NCBI GenBank assembly: GCA_000442015.1
Contig: KE561209.1
Location: forward strand, 224,353 to 288,352
Reading direction: 5' to 3'
Length of the DNA stretch: 64,000 nucleotides
DNA from: Rozella allomycis CSF55
Taxonomy: Eukaryota > Rozellomycota
Position 1 is the first letter of the stretch; each line of letters opens with the position of its first letter. This document shows, one piece after another, positions 20,616 through 33,500 of the stretch. Below the pieces are notes generated by a model that was given only the letters and a program-made list of their open reading frames with translations, ran no database searches and was not told where the DNA came from. The position numbers were made by a program, and so were the translations under genes.

Positions 20616-22651
20616 CTAATATATTCCTTGTGCAGGTCCATTAACGGTGCTATTTGGATGACCAATGGTAGAATAAACATTTATTTTCAGTTCTTTTAGT
20701 ATTTGATCTATTCTCTGAAGAAACTTTGCAAATCTGGCGCATTTAAGAACCGGGTCAGTAGTTGGTTTGGCGGTGACAATAACGGAGAATTTGATGAGTT
20801 CAAGAGAGAAAGTTTCAATAGGATAAATATCAATTTTAAGGAAATCCAAGCCATATTCTTTAACGAAAGAATTTAAATTAGTCTTTAACTGCGATAATTG
20901 TTCCCATGAAGTAGATGAAGATATTTCCAAGTCCACCCTTTGACGAATCTCAGCCGATCTTCTAAAATTACCGATTTGAGAGTTTGAGAGAATATAATTA
21001 GGAAGATATATAATCTTTCTTTAATCATTTCAGTATTTGTTACCACTCCATCCCAACGCTTAACAATTGTGTTTAGTAAGTTGATTTTCTGTACCACATA
21101 TTCCACCTTGTCTACACATATTCTAAAATCTTTAACTTTGAAATATTACGTATCTCCAACATCGTAAGGATGCGATACAAATAGGAATATGACGGATTCA
21201 AACGTATTCTTGGCTGAATTGCCAACAATAACGTTAGTTGCAATTATTAATGAAGCTATAAGTGTTAATAAATTTTGGATTGCAATATCGTATAGGGCCA
21301 GCCATATAAATGCAAGAATAACAAGGCAAACTCCAAACAAAATTCGATCCAATTTGCTCATGGCGTTTGCAACATCAACAAGCGATTTTGTTATATTTCC
21401 TTTCTCTTTGTAAACATTGACAATAAAATGCTTAAATTCTTTTCTCGACAATTCCCCATTTTGATCAGTATCAATAACACCAAAAGCTTCCTGTAAAATC
21501 TTCTTATTGCTAAAACATATTTTCAAATCATCTTCTATTAAATAATCTCTTCCACTGTTCGCGCTATAAAACTGGAATAGTTCTTTAGCCGTTTTCTTTG
21601 CTTCTTGCAATGTTTTAACTTTGCTGTTAACTTTATACATATTTTCTACTTTTAGCAACTTGAATGTATCCTTAAAGCTCTTCCAATCAAGCAATGGGTA
21701 ATGCTCCTGTTCCAAATTGTCTGCAGTTTCAATTGTTTCTTCAGACCGTTTTTGATTGAATATTCTGAAGCTCATACCCTTTTTCTTCCTAGATATTAAT
21801 TCATCAACAATTCGACTTTCATATCTATTTTTTAATAATCTTGCACTGTAAGCCATTTTATGAAAGTTAAATGCAATGTAGTGAATCATAAACTTTTCAA
21901 TAGCGTACATGACAGAAGAAATCATCACTCCGATTAATATACGCCTTATTTCTATTAGAATATTGCAATTAATCGAACAGGTTTGCAGATATGAGAAAAT
22001 ATAGACAATATAAAAAATTAGACAAAACGTCGTCCACAATATGTTTCTAACAGATGGTTGCATTTTCCTAAAATACTCCAGATATTCTCTTTTGGCCAAT
22101 GATAAAGTTTTCCCTAGAATGAACGCTATTAAGCTGCAGAACATGTCGATTAGAAAAATGGACGAATAGGCTACAGCAGCAAATATTGACCATACATGCG
22201 GAGGAATGTTAACTAACATGTATGACGAGGGTAAAGATATATCAAAAACGACATACAAAATAGCCGGCAATGCTGCGACGGACATTCCCGCCACCATGGC
22301 GGCATAAAAGGACAGTTTATATCCTAAAAATACCAAGTCAACCTTGTAGAACCTTTTTGATGGATTTAACTTAATTTTGCTGTCTCTATTTGATTCATGG
22401 TCATCTAAATCATCGTCATTATTCCAATCAAAAACACTCATTCTGTTAACTTCTAATGCTGCTTTCAAATTAGCGGGAGACCTTAGATTTTCATTTGTGA
22501 GAGAAGGTAAATCATTTGATTTCACTGATCGTAATATTTTGAAATCTCCTTTCAAGTTTGTTTCAGTAATCTGTATCTTTGGTGTTGTTTCTGACATTCT
22601 TGAAATCAAAACACTGCAATCAAAATATGAAAATTTTCTATCTGTTGTCAT
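20616..22651 (-). CDS. MscS-type mechanosensitive channel with EF-hand (Msy1/Msy2-like)
   Basis: Three exons (27-nt and 29-nt introns) give about 660 aa. Several membrane helices occupy the first ~270 residues. A cytosolic loop follows, carrying one EF-hand (DTDQNGELSRKEF, all calcium ligands present). Then come two more helices and the pore-lining TM3-like segment leading into HPYDVGDTI. After the first intron the MscS beta domain reads ICVDKVEYVVQKINLLNT; after the second, IIYLPNYILSNSQIGNFRRS. Fission yeast Msy1 and Msy2 have this exact arrangement and control calcium after hypo-osmotic shock, mainly at the ER. Two start codons are possible, at 22651 and 22597. The longer is given; the shorter begins MSETTPKIQ. 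Confidence 0.9.
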
Positions 22652-22785
22652 CAAAAACACCTTCGAAGCACATAAAAAATATCAGAGACAAAGACGACGC
22701 TTCTTGCCAAAAACGGATTCCTAAAATACACTCTTGAAATATAAGAATTGTTTAACGTTTAATTCACAATTCGGATAATTCCGAA

Positions 22786-23820
22786 ATGAATTCTAATCCT
22801 GATGAGTGGTTATCCACCATCAAAGAATGTAAATTCTTACCCGAGTCAACAATGAAAACTCTCTGCGATATTGTAAAATAATATCATATTTTGGAAGAGG
22901 TTAAAGATTACTTAATAGAAGAGTCCAACATACAACCCGTAAAAGCGCCTGTAACTATTTGTGGCGACATACATGGTCAATTTTATGATCTTCTGGAATT
23001 GTTCAAAGTTGGTGGCGATCTGCCTGACACAAATTACATTTTCATGGGAGATTTTGTTGATAGAGGGTACTATTCACTGGAGACCCTCACATTACTGCTG
23101 GTTTTAAAAGCCAAATATCCCGATAAAATAACATTACTAAGAGGGAACCACGAGTCTCGACAAATCACAAAGGTTTACGGCTTTTACGGTAAAGTGGACT
23201 AGTAATACTTGAAAGATGAATGTCAACAAAAATATGGAAATGCAAATGTATGGAAGAATTGCTGCCAAGTGTTTGACTACTTAACTTTAGCAGCGGTAGC
23301 TCTATAATTTAATTGTCACAAGATTGTCGATGGTAGAATTTTGTGCGTTCATGGTGGATTGTCACCTGAAATTAGAACATTAGATCAAATCAGAATAATT
23401 CAGAGATGCCAAGAAATTCCTCCGCAAGGAGCATTTTGTGGTATTATTACGATTTATTTTTTATTAGACCTTGTATGGAGTGACCCGGAAGATATAGACA
23501 ACTGGGCTGTCAGTCCCAGGGGAGCGGGATACCTGTTTGGAAGAAAAGTAACATCAGAATTTAATCATGTTAACGATCTGAGTTTAATATGTCGAGCGCA
23601 TCAATTAGTACAAGAAGGATATAAATTTATGTTCCCCAATCTAAACCTAGTTACAGTTTGGTCAGCACCAAACTATTGTTATCGATGTGGAAATGTAGCC
23701 TCTATCCTTAACGTAAAAGAAAATTTATCAGTGGACGAATCATGCTTTAAGATATTCAACGCTGTTCCAGATCAACAACGACAAGCACCTCAGAGACAGA
23801 TAACTCCTTATTTCATGTAG
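22786..23820 (+). CDS. Serine/threonine protein phosphatase PP6 catalytic subunit (Sit4/PPP6C)
   Basis: Five exons join through four introns, each exactly 27 nt. Without removal, one stays open in frame and the others break the protein. All PPP metal and catalytic motifs are present: [32 protein letters not shown], and WSDP with [10 protein letters not shown]6/Sit4 is favoured over PP2A and PP4 by [35 protein letters not shown] and [13 protein letters not shown]6 acts in cell-cycle progression, ER-Golgi traffic and TOR signalling. The C-terminus is TPYFM rather than the near-invariant YFL of PP2A-like enzymes, whose terminal Leu is carboxymethylated. A five-residue NLNLV replaces a shorter loop. 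The start gives an N-terminus of normal length. Confidence 0.95.
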
Positions 23821-23919
23821 TTTAAGCCAACGAATAAATTGACATATTATTATTACTCACAATGTCGTTTCGAAAGAAGTATAGTTTTTGGTTACCATAG
23901 TTTTCACTTTTATTGGTCT

Positions 23920-25062
23920 ATGAGGAATGAAATAGCGCGTTCCCAAACAAAATCTGCTGTATTAACTCGTGTGAGTGAAAACCTACGAAGATATTCCAAT
24001 GCTAATTCTACCATGTCCTCCGCGAAAGTCGAAACGTCGAAAGACGACGATGAGCTTGAAACTTACTTTAGGTCATTGAATAATTCTGTATCTCAGAAGA
24101 AAATAACTGAACCTCCACAGCTTCCAGGTTCGCAAAAGTATATGAAAACGGCCCCAACAAGAAACAGCAATCAGAGCTCTATTATTGATAGGTCAAAAAT
24201 TCTATTACAGAAAATCAAAGAAGATCACAAAAGCAAGACATTAAATCAGGAAAACGATTTTGAGGACACTGAAATCGACGGATCTACGAACCACGATTAC
24301 GATCTCTCGTCGTCTCCTGAACCTTCCTATCGGTACAATGTTGAAAAAACAGTGGATTCAAAACAAGAGTATGATGATGACTTTGAAAAAGATTCAACAT
24401 CAACAGAATATGAGTCTGTCATTGGTGATTCTATTTTATCAAATGTTAAAACAATCAAGGATCTGGAGTTTACAGCAAAAGATATAAAGGGATCAGAGGG
24501 TAATAGAAATTCAACGTTTAATACATCAAATTCGTTCAACCAAAATGAAAATATTAAAGAAATCGGTTCCTATCCAGATAAAGCAAGAGACAATAATGTT
24601 AAATTTGAAAATACTAACTCAAGCATTAAAACGAAAGAACCCGACACTAATATTGAAAGAAACAAGAAAATTTCAAAAAATATTGGTGATGATGAAAATC
24701 AACCCTCTGCCATTATCGTGAATAATGATCACAATAGGGAACGTACCATTTCTACTATACATGACGAAATTTTGAATTCAAGGTCTAACGATAAAGGATC
24801 TTCCCATGACAAAGATTTTGTGAGTAGAGAAATTCAATGCGATCTCTTAATGGCAGCACACACTCCTCATACCGCGTCCATCGACGCAATTTTGACTATT
24901 TGCCAAAAGAAAATCGAATATAATCTTCAAAGCTCGGATATATTATTGCTATCCAGGAACATTGGAACAAGAGCATCAGATAACTCTTACAGGATTCACA
25001 GAAGCATCTTTTCCAGCCGTCTAAATCAATGGACATCGCAACTTTTATCTCAGCGTAAATAA
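23920..25062 (+). CDS. Disordered protein, possibly C19orf44-like (DUF4614)
   Basis: About 380 aa, mostly charged and Ser/Asn-rich, without membrane segments. Blocks such as DELETYFRSL, IDRSKILLQKIKE and a conserved-looking tail (REIQCDLLMAAHT followed by a helix) resemble vertebrate C19orf44, whose C-terminal DUF4614 domain has no known function. The similarity is weak. The frame is open a further 81 bases upstream without an ATG, so the ATG at 23920 is the conservative start; a short 5' exon beginning at the ATG near 23862 is possible. The gene starts 100 bases after the PP6 stop and ends 71 bases before the ABC transporter. Confidence 0.45.
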   Translation: MRNEIARSQTKSAVLTRVSENLRRYSNANSTMSSAKVETSKDDDELETYFRSLNNSVSQKKITEPPQLPGSQKYMKTAPTRNSNQSSIIDRSKILLQKIKEDHKSKTLNQENDFEDTEIDGSTNHDYDLSSSPEPSYRYNVEKTVDSKQEYDDDFEKDSTSTEYESVIGDSILSNVKTIKDLEFTAKDIKGSEGNRNSTFNTSNSFNQNENIKEIGSYPDKARDNNVKFENTNSSIKTKEPDTNIERNKKISKNIGDDENQPSAIIVNNDHNRERTISTIHDEILNSRSNDKGSSHDKDFVSREIQCDLLMAAHTPHTASIDAILTICQKKIEYNLQSSDILLLSRNIGTRASDNSYRIHRSIFSSRLNQWTSQLLSQRK

Positions 25063-25133
25063 ATGGGAGCTTTATTTTTAACATTCCGCACGGTTAAATT
25101 AATGCTACTGCGCCTCCATGTGGCTCGGCGGAA

Positions 25134-27588
25134 ATGGAACGGTTCCCAAACTCATTTATTTATGTGTCCACGGCAGCCATTCCATTGTTCTTGTCTTTAT
25201 TTAGCTGTCTTTTTATACTTGCGAAACCACGTAAATCTGATCAAGAATCTCTATATTCTTTGAGCCCTCTAAAAATGGTCTTGCAAGCGGCTATTACAAT
25301 TCTAGTTACTGCGCTTTCAGCAAATATTTTTGGATTAGTTTTTTCTGTTTTAAGGTTTGAAGCATGGTATATGACCTGTCATTTTTCTCTTTTCGCATTG
25401 GCGTATACATTAAATGCGTCAACCTTCATCTACCACATCAAGAAAGTCAAATCATTAGGAATTAGTTTTCCAATTATTTGGACTGTGAAGCTTCTAATGA
25501 TAGTTATGGCAATTGTAATTGATCTGATTAGTGAGCGTGTAAATAGTCTTTTATTCGGTGCACATGTCTTACACGGTTTTCTATTAGTGATCCTATTCTT
25601 ATTTTCATTTTGGATTAAACACATTGAAAAATACAGGTACAGATATGAATCAGTCAATGGTGATGAAGCACAAGTAAGAAATTTGATTGACAGGCCTGTT
25701 GCATCCAAAATGACGTTCAAGGATAAGCTCAAAAAGACATTACCGTTTGTTTGGCCAAGAAATAGTTTGAAGCTTCAGATCATGGTTTTGATTTCCTTTG
25801 GTTGTCTTATTATTGGACGAATAGTTAATGTTTATGTTCCAGTCCAGTTTAAGAATGTTATAGATTCTTTAACACAATCTGCTAATACTTTTAATGTCCC
25901 GTGGATGACAATAATAATTTATGTGGTATTCAGATTTTTCCAAAGTGGTGTTGGTTTGATTGCAGTTTTGCAAAATTTGCTATGGATCCGTGTTGGACAA
26001 TATACAACAAAGTCTATTTCCGTGGAAATGTTTTCGCATTTACATTCCCTGTCTCTACAATTTCATTTGAACCGTAAGACAGGAGAAGTGTTAAGAGTAA
26101 TGGATCGAGGAACCGCATCTATTGTTAGCTTGCTTAATTCAATACTATTTAATATATTTCCAACTTTAGTGGACATTACAGTAGCATTGCTATTCTTTAT
26201 TATAACATTTGATGGGTGGTTTGGATTGATTGTGTTGCTCACAATGGGATCTTACATTTGTATGACAGTTCTGATTACTGAGTGGAGGACAAAGTTTAGA
26301 AAAACAATGAACGAACTGGAAAATAAAACATCTCAAAGAGCTGTTGATTCTCTCTTAAATTTTGAAACTGTAAAGTATTATGGAGCAGAAAAGTATGAAG
26401 TTGAAATGTACAGCAATTCAATTCAAGAATATCAACATGCTGATTGGCTTTCTCAAGCTTCTCTTCAAGTTTTAAATTCATCCCAAAATTGTGTTATCAC
26501 ACTAGGTTTGTTGGCAGGATCCTTGCTTTGTGCCAACCAGGTGGCTAATGGAGAAAGAACTATTGGAGACTTTATTCTGTTCATGACTTATATTACACAA
26601 TTATATGCACCTTTGAATTTTTTTGGGACATATTACAGAGTCATTCAACAAAATTTTATCGACATGGAAAAAATGTTGGCGTTGTTTGAAGAGAAGGCTG
26701 AAATTGTTGACAAACCAAATGCCAAACCTTTGAACGTTACAAATGGCCATGTTATTTTCGGTAAGATCCTTAATTAATATTTTTCAAGATAATGTTTCCT
26801 TTTCTTACGATGGAATTGTTCCTGCCATTCAAAATTTAAACTTTGAAATTCCACCAGGCCAAACCGTGGCCCTTGTTGGAACATCAGGAAGTGGAAAGAG
26901 CACAATTCTTCGTTTATTATTTCGTTTTTATGATGTTCAAAAAGGATCAATTACTATTGATGGATGCAATATTAAAGATATTACAGCTCAATCATTGAGA
27001 CAAAGTATTGGTGTTGTGCCTCAGGATACTGTATTGTTTAATGATACAATAAAGTAAGTGGTATTTTAACATTAATAATGAAAGATACAATATAAGATAT
27101 GGAAGAATATCGGCTACTGACGAAGAAATTGAAAAGGCAGCGGAAGCCGCTCAAATTCATACAAAGATATTAACTTTTCCTGAAAGTAACTTTTCTTTTT
27201 AATTTTATTAGAATATGAGACGCGTGTCGGTGAACGTGGTCTTAGATTAAGTGGCGGTGAGAAGCAGCGAGTCGCCATTGCAAGAACTATTTTGAAGAAT
27301 CCATCTATTGTTGTATTGGATGAAGCTACGTCTGCATTAGATACAACAACTGAAAGAAGCATTCAGAGTGCTTTGAGAAGGATAACTGAAAATAGGACTA
27401 CGTTGATAATTGCCCACAGATTGTCAACAATAATTCACGCGGATAAAATTATAGTCTTGGAAAAGGGTTCTATTTTAGAACAAGGTTCTCATAAGGATCT
27501 CTTGAATAAGAAAGGAATCTATCATGAAATGTGGATGAAACAGATGGAAGCTTCAAAATCAAATGAATCTATCAATGACAATAATTAA
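25134..27588 (+). CDS. ABC half-transporter, HMT1/ABCB6-like (heavy-metal tolerance)
   Basis: Four exons with introns of 28, 31 and 26 nt. An N-terminal TMD0 of about five helices (residues ~1-170) precedes a six-helix ABC membrane domain and one nucleotide-binding domain. Motifs are Walker [11 protein letters not shown]-loop [11 protein letters not shown], signature LSGGEKQR, Walker B IVVLDEAT and the H-loop AHRLST. The TMD0 and the linker [16 protein letters not shown] are typical of HMT1/ABCB6, which move phytochelatin or metal-thiol complexes across vacuolar or organelle membranes, rather than mitochondrial Atm1, which lacks TMD0. It acts as a homodimer. The substrate is inferred from family only. 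Confidence 0.9.
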
Positions 27589-27800
27589 TTTATATAAAAT
27601 CTCTTTCATCACATCAATTTCTAACCTTTATCTTTAAAGCTAAAAAGCATGAAGTCCGAATACATCTATTTAGATATCAGGATGGTTTATATGGTTTTAA
27701 TGCAGCTTTATTAACATTGAACATTTTGTAGATTAAGCATCCATTTCCAACCTTCTGCTGTTAGAAATAACAGGTTCGGCTACTAATTATACCAAATATG

Positions 27801-28659
27801 TTAATTACCAGCTACACCTTGAGAGAATCCTTTTCCTTCCGTGGCTAAATTAAGGAATCCAATGGCTCTTACTCTTTCTTGAAGTTGCCGCTCCACTTTT
27901 AACTATTTTCTGAGCCATTGCGGTCAAATTATCAGACAAACAAAATAGCGCTTGAGTAAATATGTAAATGCAAGAGTCAATCCATGTCAGTGTGCGAACA
28001 ACGACCTGGTCGGTGCTCAAAAATCCAATCACATTATATACAATAGCTGAACATAGCAAAATTAGGGGAAACACGAGACTGTTTGCCATGAGATGGAATA
28101 GCGACTTTCTTTGGGACATTATATACGCGCTGTACACTTTCTTGGCGAATGCCAAATTCGTAACGGAAAGATAGAAAATAAACAACCAGTTGTGAGTATA
28201 CAATATTGATAGATTGTAAGTGTTGCCGCAAAGCGAACCGGCCGAAATCCCGGATGTGGCATAAAGAAGAGTCAGAACAATCGATTGTGTGATGATAACA
28301 ATTTGAAGAAAGAACAAAAATAGACCTCCTGACTGCATCTTGAACAAGGAGTCCTTGTAGCTTGGAAGGACGAATGCAGCTTTAACTCGAAACCAGAGAG
28401 CTGTTTGGAAAGCAAGTATATGAGCGACATGGAAAAACCCTACAACCGGCGCACGCTGGGAACATGGAACATTAGTGTTTGTCTGAAAGTAGTTTACAGA
28501 AACGTAGGCACACGTAAAGAAGATACTGCACAAGGCATGGAATAAGGCAATCTTGGATCTATTGTAGACAGCAACGGGAATGCATATTGTTGCGGATGCA
28601 AATGCAATGCCCAAGACAAAGCCGCTAACGACAAATACAAAATTTGTGAAAACTAGCAT
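27801..28659 (-). CDS. Seven-transmembrane protein of unknown family, copy 1
   Basis: About 270 aa made of seven hydrophobic segments with short loops. A 28-nt intron removes a false stop and yields the C-terminus TEGKGFSQGVAGN, which is matched by copy 2. Notable features are NRSKIALFHALCSIFFTC after TM2, CSQRAPVVGFFHVAH before TM3/4 and a conserved LCGNTYNLS loop. The paired cysteines in the outer loops suggest a disulfide. No GPCR fingerprint (DRY, NPxxY) is present, and I do not recognise the family. The start is the Met shared by both copies. It is followed on the other strand by the ABC transporter stop about 210 bases away. Confidence 0.65.
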
Positions 28660-29049
28660 CTCTTGACAACGACGGAGTAATTACAGATTGGATCTACAAA
28701 GAGTCAAAAGACTGGACTGTGGTCAAAAGCGACAAAATAACAAAATAGAATGTTACTTTTATTCTTTATTTAATTGCAGCTGGATCGAGAGATATGAAGG
28801 TATGAATAGATTTAGAGATCCGAAAACCGAGCCATGCGGACTTTATAATCTAAATTCATTTTCCACAGAGCTGGTATAAATCGTTGAATAGTGATTTAGA
28901 ATAACATGGATACAGTAATGTTAGATGTTACCACTCTGAGAGACTTTACAAAGTTTTATTGGCGTAAACATTTTATTGATCAAGACTTTTCCATGTCCAG
29001 CTTTCTACTATTAGAATTGGCAGATTCACCTATAATTATCACAAACATA
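28660..29049. other. Spacer between tandem 7-TM genes
   Basis: This 390-base spacer lies between the start of copy 1 and the stop of copy 2. It holds only short frames without motifs and is presumably promoter plus 3' UTR. Confidence 0.4.
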
Positions 29050-29938
29050 CTAATTACCTGCTATTCCTTGAGAGATCCCTTTCGCTTCGGTACCTACATT
29101 CACCAATTGAAAAAGAATTACTCTTTCGTGAAGTTGCCGCACCACTTTTAATTATCTTCTGGGCCATCGCGGTCAAATTATCAGACACACAAAACAGAGC
29201 CTGACTAAATATATAAATGGATGCATCAATCCATGTCAATGTGCGAACAACAACCTGATCAGTACTCAGCAATCCAACAACATTATATACGATAGCTGAA
29301 CATAGGACAATAAGGGGAAACACGAGACTATTTGCCATGAGATGGAGTAGCGACTGTCTTTAGACTTTCCTAGCGAATGCCAAATTGGTAACGAAANTTT
29401 GATAAGCAGTGTAGACTTTCCCAGCGAATGCCAAATTGGTAACGAAAAGATAAAAGATAAAAAGCCAGTTGGAAGTATACAATACTGACAGATTATATGT
29501 GTTGCCGCAGAGAGCACTAGCGGCAATCCCTGATGTCGCATAAAGAACACTCAAAACAGTCGCTTGGGTGACAATGACAATTTGAAGAAAGAATAAAAAT
29601 AGACCTACTGATTGTCGCTTGAATAGAGAGTCCTTGTAGTTTGGAACAACGAATGCAGCTTTTACGCGAAACCAGAGCGCGGTTTGAAAAGCAAGTACTT
29701 GGGCGACATGAAAGAATCCTACAACCGGCGCACGCTGAAAACATGGGACACCAGTGTTGGTTTGAAAGTAGTTTACGGATATGTAGCTGCACGTAAAGAA
29801 GATACTGCACAAGGCGTGAAATAGGGCAATTTTGGATCTATTGAAGACGGCAACCGCAATACATATTGTTGCAGATGCAAATGCTATACCTAAAACAAAG
29901 CCGCTTACGACAAATACAAAGTTTGTGAAAACAAGCAT
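29050..29938 (-). CDS. Seven-transmembrane protein of unknown family, copy 2 (contains an assembly join)
   Basis: A tandem duplicate of the gene at 27801-28659, same strand and same 28-nt intron position, ending TEAKGISQGIAGN. Most residues are identical to copy 1, with differences mostly conservative (for example NTGVPCFQRAPVVGFFHVAQ). A single N at 29397 lies between two copies of a 36-base stretch differing by one base. The frame is interrupted there in the assembly but would be uninterrupted if the two are one sequence. The annotation is therefore of a probably intact gene spoiled by a contig join. Function is unknown. Confidence 0.6.
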
Positions 29939-30569
29939 TACTTGGCAACACGGAATATATACATTGAGGAGTTGAACAAAATTCAACTAATGATGTGCCA
30001 GTTTNTTTTACAACAAGACCAATTTTTGGGCCTTCCTCAGCAATCAGATCGAACACATCTTTAACAATATGAGCAGGACCGAGCACTATCAAAGCGGCAA
30101 GTGCTTTGGCACCGACGACATTTTGATCTCAGTTTATAAAACCGAAAACAGTTTGTACAGAACCATTTTTTAACACTTTCCAGGTGGGATCGAATTGTCA
30201 AGGCCGTATCAATGGACAATTGTTCAGAGCATTTTGTCGTACCANACAGAATTCAAGCGTAGGAATGTTGGAAGAGCAAACAGAATCCAACAAGGCCAAA
30301 GCATCCTCCTCCGCGAAAGCAATGGTATTTTCAACATTCTGAGTATTGGAAATGGCCGCGGGAGACTGAATATGGATTCGGTTGAGCTGTTCGAGCTAAG
30401 ATTATCATCGAAAGGAAATAGACCTGGAACAAAGTCGTTTATAGAACTATCAAAGCGGCAAGTGCTTTGGCACCGACGACATTTTGATCTCAGTTNTAAA
30501 GCAATATCTAGTAGCTTTTCAAAAGGCAAATCGACTTGTCTACCGCTATTTAAAGAATAATTATATCCA
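29939..30569. other. Scrambled, gap-ridden stretch with duplicated 50-base block
   Basis: Single Ns at 30005, 30245 and 30496 divide this stretch. A block of about 50 bases (GCAAGTGCTTTGGCACCGAC and flanks) occurs at about 30090-30136 and again at about 30449-30495 with different sequence beyond. On the minus strand short coding-like pieces appear (one reads AKALAALIVLGPAHIVKDVF), but no complete gene can be followed across the joins. I do not recognise the pieces. Confidence 0.5.
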
Positions 30570-33500
30570 TTACATGAACTCTTGATGGCATTCCTCGAAT
30601 TCTTTTGCTATTCTTTCAGCCTCCTCAATTATAGAGATTGGCAGTCCAGCCATTTTAGCGACGTTCATTCCATGACTCTTTGGACAAACACCAGGAACGA
30701 ATTTATAAAGAAAAGTAACTTGTTTTCTAATTGATACAAAATCAAATGAATTACAATAGTTCATCAGTGTGAATAGCCATGTGATAGTTTGTGATTGTAG
30801 AGTGAGAAGAAAAGTCTTGTGTTAAAGAATGGTAGTGAGTAGCAAATAAACCCATACATTTAATGTGATTAGCGAGATAATGTAGAACAGAATAAGCGAT
30901 AGAGTATCCATCAAAGGTGGATGTGCCTCTGCCAAGTTCATCTAAGATGACCATTGATTTAGGGGTAGCTTCTCGTAATATTTTAGACGTTTCAGATAAT
31001 TCAACCATAAAAGTTGATTGCCCAGCCATAATGTTATCGTGAGCTCCAATTCTGGTGAATATTCTATCAACAGGTGATATTGTGCATGATTTAGCGGGAA
31101 TGTAACAACCAATTTGAGCTAAAATTATTCCTAGACAAGTCTGTTATTTAATCATTTAAAATAGTTACTTGACGTAGAAGGGTAGATTTCCCACCCATGT
31201 TTGCTCCAGTGACAATAATCATTGAAGCATCAACGTTATCTGAGCGTATTTTAACAGTGTTGGGGATTATATCTTTATTTATTTTTAGAATTGGATGATA
31301 CAAATCTTCAAAATCAATAAAAGAAAATTCTTCTTCTTGAATGGTTGGTCTACAAAATGGAAGACCAAAAGTGTCTCTTGATTTGGCTAATGAACATAAA
31401 CAATCTAATTGAGAAACTAGATTTGCTATTTTCATAAAAGTTGAATAATTTTCATCAAATTTTAGTTGAATTTTAGTGAAATAGGAATCCAAGAATAGAG
31501 ATTTCTTTTCTAATGTTTCTTGATAATCTTTAACAAGATTTTTTAATGTTGGATTGTGATATCTCTTAACATTCTTTAATTAACAATGAAGGATTGAAGA
31601 TTACTTTAGTTTTAGTTAACATTATGTAATCCATTGGAACTTTTGTGTTAACAGGCACTTCAATTTGAAATAAATCTTTTCCAATATCTTTGTAACGAAT
31701 ATCTGTAGTATTTAATATTTGTTTTTGTTCTTGCAAATGTTTATGCAATTTTTGTTTGATTAATTCTACTTCATCACAAATGGAATCATATTCTTTATCT
31801 GTTCTTGGATTTGGAATAATCGATCCTTCTTTTAACGCAAGGGTTCTATCAAACCCATTAACAAATGGTTCTAGAATGTTCTCAAAATCTTTTGGAAACA
31901 TCAAAAGCAAAGTATTTATCAATTTCGATTCAAATTCAATCTTTAATAATTTTTCATTCAACCATTGATTCAAATATTCCAATGAATCAATCACATTCAA
32001 GAATAAATTCAGTTTACAACCGCCACAATGAATTCTACTCAATAAACGTTCAACATCAGGCAACTTTCCAATTGCACTTTGTATTTCTATTAAAAATACA
32101 ATATTTTATTACCATTTATTAAATCAAGTTTATAAAGTTCATCAATCGCATCATATCTTTCATTAATCTCATCGGCCTTTTTCAATGGATAACAAACCCA
32201 ATTCTTTAACATTCTTTTACCCATAGCCGTTGAACATTTATTTATAACATTAAACAATCCATTCTCTCCAAATATCTCCAAATTTTTCAATGTTGATCCA
32301 TCCAATATCATACACTTGCCATGATTCAATGGATCATACTCTGTTATTCTCTTCATTGAAAGCAAATCATCGCCAAGCTTCAATCCATCCAAATATAAAT
32401 AAAGTCCTCCAAGACATGAAATTGTTAATTCATTCATCATTGATAATTTATTCATCAATTCATCACTAAAATATTCTTTCCCTTTAATTAAATCTATAAA
32501 ATCATCTCCAGGAAATTCTCTCTTGGAAATCTGCCACAATGTATTCCCAGGCAATATCCTCTTCATCAACTTCAATGTTTCCTTTGAAATGCCATTTCTT
32601 TCATAAACAATTTCTTTAGGTTGCACTTGCACCATCAATGTTTCAAGCTTAGTTGACACCTCATCATCCTCAAAATGCGACACATAAAATTGTGCCGTTG
32701 ATGTATCACAAAACACAACACTATACTCAACTTGCGATTCACTCAACCTTCTCTCCTTCAAAGCACAGCAATACACAGCCATATCACTAGTCAACAAATC
32801 AGAATCAACCAACGTCCCCGCCGTCAACACAGCAGTCAACTCCCTCCTAATAACCTTGTCCTTTTTCGAATCCTTCTCTCTCAGCGATTTGCCAATAGAT
32901 GTCTCCAACTGATCCATCCTAGCCACTTTATATCCCCTCGCTATAAACTTTGCCGCCCAAAACTCAAATGTCGCCTCGGGAACCCCAACCATCCTCATAT
33001 TCACCCGTTCAGTCATCTTCAAATCAAACTCCTTTGCTCCTATATCCGCATCGTTTTCATACAACTCGTAAAACTTTCCCTTTTTGCAAAACACCACGGA
33101 ATCAAAGTACTGGCATTTCACCTCCCAGTACTGCTTTTCAAATGGCGTGAATTGCGACCACGCCGATGGCGGTATATACAGAGTTGATGGATTGTACTCT
33201 TCGTCACCTAATGGCATCAAATAATTAACATTACCTGGTCCGTTCATATCAATATCCCTCACATTCTCAAGCCATTCATATCTATCTTCGTTCTTCTCTT
33301 TACTTGGAGTTGGATAATTGCTCTCCAACACCTTTTGCTTTTTCGTCGGTGTTTTATAATTGTTTGGACTCTGAGGAGATGATGGCACATTCGCATCTGA
33401 AAGAATTCTTTTCATGGTGGGTGACTTGAAACTATTCAGTTTATCTTTTGGAGTAGATTTTGCTTCTTTTTGCGGCGTCAGATTAATGGTCTTGGCCTTT

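Noticed and set aside
22891-23820. PP2A or PP4 catalytic subunit
   Set aside because: After joining all five exons, the N-terminal block and the CYRCGN context match PP6/Sit4 better.
25134-27588. Atm1-type mitochondrial ABC transporter
   Set aside because: The N-terminal five-helix TMD0 and linker fit HMT1/ABCB6 rather than Atm1, which has a mitochondrial presequence and no TMD0.
32732-33187. 151-codon plus-strand frame inside MSH6
   Set aside because: It is antisense to strongly conserved MSH6 sequence and rich in residues typical of shadow frames.
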